DNA from: an uncultured delta proteobacterium
GTDB taxonomy: Bacteria; UBA10199; GCA-002796325; 1-14-0-20-49-13
Reading direction: 5' to 3'
DNA: 12,608 nt
Assembly (NCBI GenBank): GCA_903868375.1
Contig: CAIPVD010000215.1
Coordinates: forward strand, 1-12,608
Shown here: positions 1 to 7,700 of the stretch, one piece after another
Layout: each line of letters starts with the position of its first letter
How positions within the stretch are numbered: position 1 is the first letter of the stretch
Notes under the pieces: model-generated
The model's input: only the letters and a program-made list of their open reading frames with translations
The model's database searches: none
What the model was told of the DNA's origin: nothing
Program-made: the position numbers and the translations under genes

Positions 1-8
1 ATAAACTA

Positions 9-13
9 CCTCC
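9..13 (-). promoter_or_regulatory. Possible Shine-Dalgarno of a divergent gene just outside the left edge
   Basis: Read on the minus strand the first bases are GGAGG followed by eight bases (TAGTTTAT) to the window edge. This is the right distance for a start codon immediately beyond position 1. It would place a divergently transcribed gene directly left of the window, so 1-146 would be a shared upstream region. The gene itself is not in view, so this rests on the GGAGG alone. Confidence 0.3.
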
Positions 14-22
14 AAAGACTTT

Positions 23-49
23 CCCCACCATTAATATTATCGGTTGGGG
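23..49. repeat. GC-stem, AT-loop inverted repeat
   Basis: CCCC-A-CC at 23-29 can pair with GG-T-GGGG at 42-49, with one T bulged. The loop is 12 bases and AT-rich (30-41). No T-run follows on either strand, so it does not look like an intrinsic terminator. It lies just upstream of the possible divergent start and could be a 5' UTR hairpin or a protein-binding site. No family is recognised. Confidence 0.3.
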
Positions 50-112
50 GGTAAGCGAAAGTTGCTAATAATCCCAAGATTTCTTAAAAAAGTTGAATAA
101 TAGCAATTTCCT

Positions 113-140
113 TGAAAGTTTAACATGTTACATGTATTTT
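113..140 (+). promoter_or_regulatory. Candidate promoter of the dehydrogenase gene
   Basis: A -35-like TTGAAA (113-118) is followed after 16 bases by a -10-like TATTTT (135-140). A start seven bases past the -10 would fall on the A of the ATG at 147, giving a leaderless message. That agrees with the absence of any Shine-Dalgarno sequence before that ATG. The match is moderate (5 of 6 and 4 of 6 to sigma-70 consensus) in an AT-rich stretch, so chance is possible. Confidence 0.35.
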
Positions 141-146
141 TACCAT

Positions 147-1031
147 ATGAAAAAAAAGATGGTGCTAGTGAATCTCGAAAATGCCAGCTTCCCGGGCGTT
201 AAACCGCCGCCTGAATTTCTGGCAGATCTTAAGTCGCGTTTTCCGGATATTGTTTTCACGGAATCTCTAAACGATATTGCAACTGCAGATGCCATGTTTT
301 CGTGGTCGATCACAGCGCCCGCTCTAAAAAAGGCAAAAAAACTTAAATGGTTCCATACCGCGGGCGTTCAATACGGGCATCTTTTTCCAAAGAACCTCTA
401 TAAAAAAGCAAAGGTCACGAATTCAAGGGGCGTTTGGGGCGAATATGTTGCCGAACAGTTTTTTGGCCTCCTTGGCTCGTTCATGGATGTTTCCTTTTTG
501 GAAGGGCTCGTGGCCGGAGTGATAGGACTTGGAGGTATTGGGAGCGAAGTCGCCAAACACGCAAAAGGCCTGAAGATGGAAGTTGTAGCAACAAAGCTTC
601 ATCCTTCAATAAATTCGGAAGCGGCCGACAAGATCTTTTCGCCGGCCCAATTGGATAAATTATTAAAGATCTCGGACGTTGTTTTCGTGACCGTTCCTTT
701 AACGGTGAAGACCAGGCGCCTGCTTGGCAAAAAGCAATTTGGTTCGATGAAGACCGGTGCCTATCTTCTTACCTCCGCAAGGCGCGGCGTGATCGATGAA
801 AGAGCGCTTAAAGAAGCGGTGCGTTCGGGAAAGATATCCGGAGCGGTCGTTGATGACATGATGCCCAAGGAATTGCTGAAAGAAGAAGGGATAGTTGCAA
901 TGCCGCATGCCACTCCTGAACGATATAATATCTGGCCGAAGATGTTTCAGGTCTTTGCCGAAAATTTGGACCGTTTTGCGAACGGCAAGCCCCTTGTCAA
1001 TAGGATGGACCCATGCAAAAGATTGTACTGA
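147..1031 (+). CDS. D-2-hydroxyacid dehydrogenase-like, NAD(P)-binding protein (shortened)
   Basis: The family reduces 2-oxo acids to D-2-hydroxy acids, or the reverse, in the cytoplasm with NAD(P)H. From ATG 147 the protein has 294 residues, short for a family usually of 310-340. Visible features are a Rossmann GxGxxG (G127-L-G-G-I-G132), the late-domain segment TSARRGVIDERAL with the likely substrate-binding Arg at 212/213, and a catalytic-type His in MPHATP (H254). The usual catalytic Glu of the DVFxxEPL motif aligns with K241, next to E242. About 20 residues normally between the VAE helix and GxGxxG are missing (near residue 112), and the Glu-to-His loop is also short. An in-frame TTG at 93 could extend the protein by 18 residues; neither start has a clear ribosome binding site. 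Its end overlaps the downstream radical SAM gene by 19 bp, suggesting one operon. Family assignment is good; the substrate is unknown and activity is uncertain. Confidence 0.85.
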   Translation: MKKKMVLVNLENASFPGVKPPPEFLADLKSRFPDIVFTESLNDIATADAMFSWSITAPALKKAKKLKWFHTAGVQYGHLFPKNLYKKAKVTNSRGVWGEYVAEQFFGLLGSFMDVSFLEGLVAGVIGLGGIGSEVAKHAKGLKMEVVATKLHPSINSEAADKIFSPAQLDKLLKISDVVFVTVPLTVKTRRLLGKKQFGSMKTGAYLLTSARRGVIDERALKEAVRSGKISGAVVDDMMPKELLKEEGIVAMPHATPERYNIWPKMFQVFAENLDRFANGKPLVNRMDPCKRLY

Positions 1032-2356
1032 TAACTGCTACGGAAGAATCTAACATCCTCCATCATCTTTCCAATAATCTTGGAACGCTGGCGCTCGAAG
1101 CTTACCTGTCCGCGAATACGGATATAAAAACATACGTGGTCGATACGGTCGCCGAGGCGATCGATCTGCGTCCCGATATGGTGGGAATTTCTTCTGTTAC
1201 GGAAACATATCGCATAGCTATCGACATGGCGGGGGAGATAAAAAAGCAGCTTGTGATACCGGTCATAATAGGCGGCCAGCACATTACCGGATGCGTAGAA
1301 TCGCTGGACCGTGTGTTCGATGCCGCTGTGATAGGCGAGGGCGAAGAGACATTTCTGGAACTGGTCCGAAAATTTCCAAAGCTGGACGATATTGCGGGGA
1401 TCGCTTACTTTGGCAGAAGCGGCCTCGTTGTGAACAAGCGAAGGCCTGCGATAGCGGACATAGACAGCCTGCCGCTAATAAACTGGAAAAAACTGGTCGT
1501 AAAGTTAGGCATTCCGGCGGTGATGACGACGCGCGGCTGTATGTACAAGTGCAGCTTCTGCTCAAGTCCCATCCAGTGGGGCGGATGCCGGCAATATTCG
1601 GCGGCGCGCGTCGGCGCGGAAATAAAGAGCATCGTCGATGCGTTTCATCCGCGTATGATAAAATTCTTCGACGACATTTTTACGCTTAACAAAAAGAGAT
1701 TGAAGAACATCGTCGATATCATTGTGAACGAAGGGTGGAACGAAAAGATCGTTTTCATGTGCATGTCGAGGGTCGGCCATTTCGACAAAGAAGTCGCAAG
1801 GCTGCTTCAAAAGGGAAACATCCGTTTCGTGTTTTTCGGCGTCGAATCCATGTCGAAGAGCGTTCTTGGCGGACTTAAGGACCGGCCTTCGACGCTGAAA
1901 GATATCCAGGAGGCGGTGGATATTGCCTACGACGCCGGCATTAAGACGAGCTGCTCGTTCATAATAGGCGCTCCAGGCGAAACGGAGAGCGATATTCTTA
2001 AGACGATCAAATTCATCGAGAAGAACGAAAAGAAGGTGTTCGATATAGAAGTGAACCCTATCATTCCGAATCCCGGCACTCCAATATGGGATTACGCGAA
2101 AAAGAGGAAGCTTGTGAGCAATGATATGGATTGGGCGAAGATCAAGCACCATTCGCTGTTCTTATCGTTCGATCCCAGCGATTATATCTATCTGAACAAG
2201 AAGATGCCTTTCGATAAGTTCGCCAAATATGCCGACGTGTTCAAGGACCTGTTCCGGCGGATCAATCTCGATCCTGGAAAGCAGAGATATTCGCTTGAAT
2301 ATTTTGGGCCCCGAGATATACCGGCGAAGCTTAAGGGATCAGCCCGAGACTTCTAA
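1013..2356 (+). CDS. B12-binding-domain radical SAM protein (plus strand)
   Basis: This 447-residue protein has the layout of cobalamin-dependent radical SAM enzymes (BchE-like). An N-terminal Rossmann-type B12-binding region (about 1-120; VGISSVT at 57-63, GGQH at 87-90, GEGEETF at 108-114) is followed by a radical SAM barrel. The 4Fe-4S cysteines are C176, C180 and C183 in RGCMYKCSFC. Further barrel landmarks are FFDDIF, FFGVESM and SFIIGAPGETESD. The cobalamin-ligand DxHxxG signature is absent, as in many members of this class, so cobalamin would bind base-off without a protein His. Such enzymes catalyse methylations, ring closures and other radical reactions on unactivated carbons; the substrate cannot be told here. 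An AGGA at 1002-1005, inside the preceding gene, lies seven bases before the ATG, so translation may be coupled. Its 3' end overlaps the convergent aldolase gene by 26 bp. Confidence 0.9.
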   Translation: MQKIVLITATEESNILHHLSNNLGTLALEAYLSANTDIKTYVVDTVAEAIDLRPDMVGISSVTETYRIAIDMAGEIKKQLVIPVIIGGQHITGCVESLDRVFDAAVIGEGEETFLELVRKFPKLDDIAGIAYFGRSGLVVNKRRPAIADIDSLPLINWKKLVVKLGIPAVMTTRGCMYKCSFCSSPIQWGGCRQYSAARVGAEIKSIVDAFHPRMIKFFDDIFTLNKKRLKNIVDIIVNEGWNEKIVFMCMSRVGHFDKEVARLLQKGNIRFVFFGVESMSKSVLGGLKDRPSTLKDIQEAVDIAYDAGIKTSCSFIIGAPGETESDILKTIKFIEKNEKKVFDIEVNPIIPNPGTPIWDYAKKRKLVSNDMDWAKIKHHSLFLSFDPSDYIYLNKKMPFDKFAKYADVFKDLFRRINLDPGKQRYSLEYFGPRDIPAKLKGSARDF

Positions 2357-3377
2357 AGACCTTATTCTCCTCGAAACCGTGCTTGTTTATTATGTCGCCG
2401 AGTTCGTCTATCGTGATCTCGGTGCCTGGATTTAGCAGCGCGATATCGTTTATTATGTCGAACATCGGGACCTTGATCTTGTTTGCAACTGCCTCCAAAA
2501 GATAGAACGGGAAAAAATCGCGGCAGCGCACCGCCATATACGGATCGAAGCCGCTTGGCTTTGGAAGGTATTGCAAAAGCTGCTCGTGGATCCGGTCGGC
2601 GGCTTTTATCAGCTGCCGTTCGTCTATGTGCAGGCCGTATTTCATCCGCTTTAGCACCATGACGAGTATTTCTATTGGAACGTTCCCCGAACCTCTGCCG
2701 ATCCCTTTCAGGCTGGCATCGACGAATGTAGCGCCGGCCTTAACCGCTTCGATGGTATTTGCAACAGCGAGCATTAGATTGTTGTGTCCGTGAAAACCTA
2801 CGTCGATCGCTGTGGCGTCTTTTATCCTGCATATGTATTCGGAAACTTCGTGCGGCAAAAAACAGCCGGCGGTATCGACGATGTAAATGACGTCGGCGCC
2901 GTACTCTTTCATTTTAACGGCCGACTGCTCGACCTTGTCGATATCTACCGACGACGACCTGACGAGCTGCACGAACGCCTTAAGCCCCATGTTCTTTATC
3001 TTTTCGATAGCGTCCTTGTAATATTCCGGATGCAGGACATCGGCCATGACCCGCGCAAAGGTTAAGTCTTTCGCAACTTGTTTCAGGTCGTTTATTATGA
3101 GCACGGGGAGGCTGCAGATAACGCCCAGCTTGATAGGTTTCTTCGACGACCTTGCGACCTCCGAAGCGGCGGCAACCTGGATATCGTCTGAAGTTTTGCC
3201 CGTGAATCCGAACTTTCCTGCGCCAAAGCCAAGTCCGTGCCCGATCTCCGCCCATTCGACGCCGGCAGATTGAAGCCTGGCGACATAATCTTTGACCTGC
3301 TCCGCGGTGTATTGGAAATTTACGGTGTAGCTTCCGTCTCTAATTGAGACGTCCAGAATGTTGATCTTGTCGTTCAT
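2331..3377 (-). CDS. 4-hydroxy-2-oxovalerate aldolase-like DRE-TIM metallolyase
   Basis: The 348-residue length and overall pattern match the HOA aldolase family (MhpE/DmpG/BphI-like). These divalent-metal TIM-barrel enzymes cleave or form C-C bonds of 4-hydroxy-2-oxo acids through a pyruvate enolate. Seen here: RDG at 13-15 (R13 and metal ligand D14), GHGLGFG at 46-52, HGHNN with metal-ligand histidines H196 and H198, DASLKGIGRGSGNVPIE at 220-236, and a helical C-terminus (about 278-348) like the DmpG communication domain. The His that acts as catalytic base in BphI-type enzymes (two residues after RDG) is Tyr17, so chemistry may differ. No acylating aldehyde dehydrogenase (the usual channelling partner) is in the window. 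The ATG lacks a Shine-Dalgarno. It sits 37 bp downstream of a same-strand radical SAM gene and is probably co-transcribed with it. Homocitrate/isopropylmalate-type condensation is less likely on length and motif. Confidence 0.85.
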   Translation of the reverse strand: MNDKINILDVSIRDGSYTVNFQYTAEQVKDYVARLQSAGVEWAEIGHGLGFGAGKFGFTGKTSDDIQVAAASEVARSSKKPIKLGVICSLPVLIINDLKQVAKDLTFARVMADVLHPEYYKDAIEKIKNMGLKAFVQLVRSSSVDIDKVEQSAVKMKEYGADVIYIVDTAGCFLPHEVSEYICRIKDATAIDVGFHGHNNLMLAVANTIEAVKAGATFVDASLKGIGRGSGNVPIEILVMVLKRMKYGLHIDERQLIKAADRIHEQLLQYLPKPSGFDPYMAVRCRDFFPFYLLEAVANKIKVPMFDIINDIALLNPGTEITIDELGDIINKHGFEENKVFRSLGLIP

Positions 3378-3414
3378 AGACGAACGAATAACACGATTTT
3401 TAAACGAATTCCAC

Positions 3415-4710
3415 TTATTTAAAGGCCATCCTGCTCAAGTGTCCGGCGATGGAAGGGCTGTACATTTGTTCGTAGAACCATGCGAGCCCTTTATACATCT
3501 CTTCCTTTTTAATTGTGCTGTGTTCGAAGACAAGTTTAAAGCCGGTGTAGTCGGACCACGGCCTCGACATGTCGAGGCGGCCTTCTTTGATGAGCTTCTC
3601 CCTTACGTTCGTCCCTGGATATGGCGTGACTATTCCCATGGCAACGCCCGTTAGCCCCGCTTCGAGTATAAAATCGACGGTTCGCTTTAGCGTATCGCTC
3701 GTGTCGTGTTCCAGTCCGAAAAGGAACGAGCCCATCGCGTTGATCCCAAAGTCGCGCAGTAGTTTGATGCGGTCCTTGTAGGTTTCTGCGTATCTTGCCT
3801 TCCACGGAGCAAGCCATTTAAGGTTCCTGACATCTATGCTCTCGAGCCCGAAGCAGAGCATGTTGTTACCGCTCTCTTTTATCAGCTTAAGCAACTTTGG
3901 ATGATTGGTTATGGATATATCGGCGCCACTTACCCATTTGATTTTCATCTCTTTGATTATCTTCAGAACCTTTGCGATGTAAGGCAGGTCGATGAAAGGA
4001 TTATCGTCGATCAGTACGATCGAGAAATTTTTGCTCTGTTTTTTTATCAGCTGCAGTTCGTTATATATCTGTTTCAGCGCTTTTTTTCTGACCTTCGAAC
4101 AACCGGGCTTTCGCCAGTTAGAACAGAACTTGCATCCCCTTGTGCATCCGACGGAAGTTCTAAGCGAGTAATATTCCCGTCCCAGCGCTTCGTGGAAGTA
4201 ATGTTTCGGCGGCAAAAGGTCGATCTTGGGCGGCGGGGTCTTCCTAATATCCACAACTCCGCCGTGATATATTTTTTTTGCCCTTTTTTTGGAGAAATCG
4301 TCCAAGAATGTTTTCCAGGTTTTATCAGCGTCGCCGGTGAAAAGAGTATCGCAATGTTTTTCCGCGTCTTCGGGACAAAGCGTTGCGTGTATTCCGCCCA
4401 TTGCCACATGAACGCCGCGTTTTCTGAACTTGGCTGCGATAGCATATGCCCTGTCGGCGTTAACCGTCATGACCGATATCGCGGCGATATCGACTTCGGC
4501 GCTTGTGTCGATGCTTCCGAACTGGTCGTCCATGTATATAAGCTCGTGGCCGCTTGGCGTGTCTGCGGCTATTTGTAGAAGGGCGTCGCAGGGGGAATAT
4601 CTCTTCGATATTTTCATTTTTTCCCTGATAAGCTCTTCCAGGGGTTTATATTCGGCAATGTCGTATTCGTTGCAGAAAAGACTGAAGGGAGCGATAAATG
4701 CGATCTTCAT
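3415..4710 (-). CDS. B12-binding-domain radical SAM protein (minus strand)
   Basis: This 431-residue protein has a clear N-terminal B12-binding-type domain (about 1-145: AAISVMT at 76-82, GGIHATLCPEDAEKH at 105-119, FTGDADKTW at 124-132). A radical SAM barrel follows, with cluster cysteines C189, C193 and C196 in VGCTRGCKFC. LIDDNPFI, CFGLESID, SFLFGLEHDTSDT and VTPYPGT are typical barrel and post-barrel motifs of the BchE/hopanoid-modifying type. DxHxxG is missing. It differs clearly from the plus-strand radical SAM protein in this window, so the two are probably not a recent duplication. The first gene of a likely two-gene unit with the aldolase, it has no Shine-Dalgarno before the ATG; a promoter-like pair of boxes lies directly upstream. 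The likely role is a radical-based methylation or rearrangement of an unknown small molecule or lipid. Confidence 0.9.
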   Translation of the reverse strand: MKIAFIAPFSLFCNEYDIAEYKPLEELIREKMKISKRYSPCDALLQIAADTPSGHELIYMDDQFGSIDTSAEVDIAAISVMTVNADRAYAIAAKFRKRGVHVAMGGIHATLCPEDAEKHCDTLFTGDADKTWKTFLDDFSKKRAKKIYHGGVVDIRKTPPPKIDLLPPKHYFHEALGREYYSLRTSVGCTRGCKFCSNWRKPGCSKVRKKALKQIYNELQLIKKQSKNFSIVLIDDNPFIDLPYIAKVLKIIKEMKIKWVSGADISITNHPKLLKLIKESGNNMLCFGLESIDVRNLKWLAPWKARYAETYKDRIKLLRDFGINAMGSFLFGLEHDTSDTLKRTVDFILEAGLTGVAMGIVTPYPGTNVREKLIKEGRLDMSRPWSDYTGFKLVFEHSTIKKEEMYKGLAWFYEQMYSPSIAGHLSRMAFK

Positions 4711-4712
4711 TT

Positions 4713-4738
4713 GGCCGCGAGTATAAATGTTTCCGGCC
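4713..4738. repeat. Inverted repeat spanning the -10 region of the minus-strand radical SAM gene
   Basis: GGCCG at 4713-4717 and CGGCC at 4734-4738 form a 5-bp inverted repeat with a 16-base spacer. The spacer contains the -10-like box of the minus-strand radical SAM gene. It could be an operator or a weak hairpin. There is no T-run, so it is not a convincing terminator for the large gene ending at 4760. Confidence 0.25.
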
Positions 4739-4748
4739 CCAAAAACAA
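4720..4748 (-). promoter_or_regulatory. Candidate promoter of the radical SAM-aldolase pair
   Basis: On the minus strand TTGTTT (4748-4743) and TATACT (4725-4720) are separated by 17 bases. Seven bases past the -10 is about position 4713, only three bases before the ATG at 4710. The transcript would therefore be almost leaderless, in keeping with the lack of a Shine-Dalgarno. TATACT is a 5-of-6 match; the -35 is weak. Confidence 0.45.
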
Positions 4749-4759
4749 ATCTTTTCGGT

Positions 4760-7700
4760 TTAGATGAATAGGTTGTCCAGGCCCTTTTGGTCGATGTTCT
4801 TGCCCGTGCGCCTAGCGATCCACTTCGCCATTGCTAGCCTTATCGCCGGGTTTGCTTCCGCGAGCGTCAATTTGCTCGAGGATGCCCTTACGGTCTCGCT
4901 TGCGAACTCCGTGCCTTCAGCGGTCGAGAGGCCAAGTAGATCGCTTATTTGTGTCAGCCGCTTGAATAGTTGAACGTAGAACGCCACGTGGCCCGTGAAC
5001 GCAGCCTCTTTTTGGGCGCGCGACGAGCCATAAAGAGAAGTCAGATGCCTTTGAACGTCTGCCGACATTGGCGATATGATCGCGGGTATCAACCAAGACA
5101 CGGGCGTGTTCTCTACGATATCCTTCTCGGCTGCTTGAATGGCGGATGCTCCCAGCTGATCGACGACGGCAGCGGATGTGAATATGTTTAGTTTTTGTCC
5201 TGCCTGTAAAGCTGTTACAGCGGCTCCACGCGGAGAAACGCTTGTCTTGATACGCACATGTTCTTCGCGTAACCTTGCCAGTGCCTCTTGAACCGACTTC
5301 ACGGTTTTGTCGCCTTTTGCGCTGGCGACGGCCATTTTGTATTCGGTATATCTTGTTTTTAGATCATGAAGCGTAACGCTTTCCGCTATCTTTGCCTCCG
5401 AGATCGCTTCCAAGAGTTGATGGAGCACTGCGATATCCACCTCGCTTGAAAGTTCAAGCGTCAAGAGCCGCCTGTATGCCTTTTGGGCGTCGTCGGCACT
5501 TCCAACGTCATACAGACTTAAGCTGAACGTGGGCCTGTGAGAAGGTGGCGGCACATCACTTCTGCGTCCATAGCCGCAGCTTCTGTCGTACCGAAGCGAA
5601 TATTCTTCGATGTGCCTATTTCCGCCAGCATCGTATGTTATAGCTTGTACTGCTATGGTATTTTTCGGGTTAGTTCTTAATTCGAACAATGGACGTCCAT
5701 TTTTTTCCACGATCCATTGATGAATGGTTAGATGTCTTTCAGCTTTGTTTACGAACTCGATCTTGTGGCGGATTCCCGGTGCTCCGATTAACTGCGCTAA
5801 AAAATCATCTCCAAACTTTCTTACGACATCGGCGATACCACCTTGAACGCCGTCCAAGAAATTTGCTGCTATAGCGTGAAATGGAACGTCTTCGTCGAAT
5901 TCGTATATGACTTTGGCAATCTGCGGGCCATGTGGTGGTTTTACCCAGGCAACCTGCGGTAGCTTTCCCCATTTTGATACGAGGATTTTTTTCTTGCTTG
6001 GGCGAGATGCGCACATCGGCCCGCGCATTACGGTTGAACCATCGACTGCGAGAGGCCTGTAGCTATCGAAAATCGCTGGAATGTAAATGATGGCGTCGTT
6101 GTTTAGATCCACTACTTTTATGTCGCCATCTACCCGAAGTTCCATGCGAACGCGTAAAGTATCGCTGCCTTCAGGATGTGCCGAAGGTATTTCTAGTTCT
6201 TTCGACCTGTTAAATGGCGTAAGAGATTCAACCTCGCTTTGCGGTATGAAATAACCTGTGTCGTTATCTGAAAGATCGGCGGTGAATAACAGAAATCCTT
6301 GTTTTTGAGAGGAGAGTCGTTCTCCCTCGTATTCAAGCTCCGTATATTGCGCAATGTTTTGGTTCAGCCGCTTCGTGACCGTGAACTTGTCTTTTTCATC
6401 GGTTTCAGCATATACCGCAACAGATGAGCCCACTTCAGTCGTCATAAAATCACACTTAGATGGTTGCGGGTGTTTAGGATGAGTGTGTTGTGAGCGCTTC
6501 GCAGGATCTCCTTCTCCGCCCACCGTTGTACTCTGTCCCTTCCACAGATAGTAATGGCTGCCCGATGCCGTAACGTTATATTCACAGCTCCTGTCTTCGG
6601 CGAATCTCCCCACGCGACCGCGCGCCGCATCTCCGTGAAGTGCCATAAGAGCTTGGTCTTCTGTTTTATATGCTCCAAGCAATACTCCGGTGCCTTGTTC
6701 AGTTTCGTCTTCGATGATCTGTTTTGCGGAAATAGGTCGGCCGCTTCGCTTTGCCATCTCGAAAGGGACCAGCCATTTTATCATATCGATATCTGGAGGT
6801 GTCTCCATGTCGAGCAGATATGGGATAAGAAATTTATCTACAAGATCGCCCGAATGCTCTTTGCCTTTTTTCTCAAAGAAATTCCTGCCAAGGAAATATG
6901 CAGAGATAAATGCCGACATCCTTGGAAAGAAATGCGGATAGTCGCTAAGCGCGTATTCGAACGCAGGTGTCTGCAGGTTCGTTGGCAATATCATTAAATA
7001 AGGAGTGAGCTTTCCCCAGAATTCAACGCTGTCGTGGTTCCGACGTTTTTCTATATATAAATCCAGGGTGTCGCGATCCAGGCTACCTACGATGTTTGCG
7101 ATCAGCTTGCCTTCATTTGTGTCGCGCAGAAAACCTCTCTTCGGCCTAGTTCGTCCGAGCGCCTGCGCACGAGCGTCCGCGGTATTTACGAACAGATCCA
7201 TCGAAGCCTTGTGCGCGGAGATCTTGTGCGGATATTGAAGTACCGCCTCTTCGAGAATTGCGGCGTCGTCAGCGCTGAAGAATCTGTCCTTATGAACTTC
7301 TATCGGTGCCACAAGCGTGGCGAAGAGGTATATGTTATTAAAGCGAATGGGCCCCGAATCTGGTATGACGCACGCGATCATTCTGCTCTTTAACTCGACA
7401 GATAAGCGTTTATCTTTTAAAGCCTTTAGTGAAACGTTCAGTGCATGCAGAATCGGGGCCGCCTCTTTGTGGTCGCCCCTGTAATTTCCGAGCCATCGTT
7501 CTATTTTCGCTGCAGCGGCATCGATCTTTTCCGCCGGCAATATTTCAACTGCCACTGGTACCGGACGTGCGGATATCTGCGGTTCATCGAACGGGCCTAT
7601 AGAGGCCCTCTTTTCAGGTGTTGATTTTCCTGGGCGTTTGTCGAGGCTTTCTATGGGAATAGCGAACCTAATGATCGTGCCGCCAACATCGAAGTTGCTT

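Noticed and set aside
23..57. Intrinsic terminator at the left end
   Set aside because: The GC stem is present, but no T-run follows on either strand.
93..146. N-terminal extension of the dehydrogenase from TTG 93
   Set aside because: The extra 18 residues do not resemble the family's N-terminus, and no ribosome binding site precedes the TTG. ATG 147 starts directly at the first Rossmann strand. The longer form is mentioned only as an alternative.
1562..2152. 196-codon minus-strand open frame opposite the plus-strand radical SAM gene
   Set aside because: It is antisense to the radical SAM barrel, with no motif and no start signal.
3901..4578. 225-codon plus-strand open frame opposite the minus-strand radical SAM gene
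   Set aside because: It lies wholly antisense to a well-supported radical SAM gene and has no recognisable motif. It is a codon-bias shadow.
1013..4710. The two radical SAM genes as a duplicated pair
   Set aside because: Apart from shared class motifs their sequences, lengths and spacing between domains differ throughout. They look like two distinct subfamilies.
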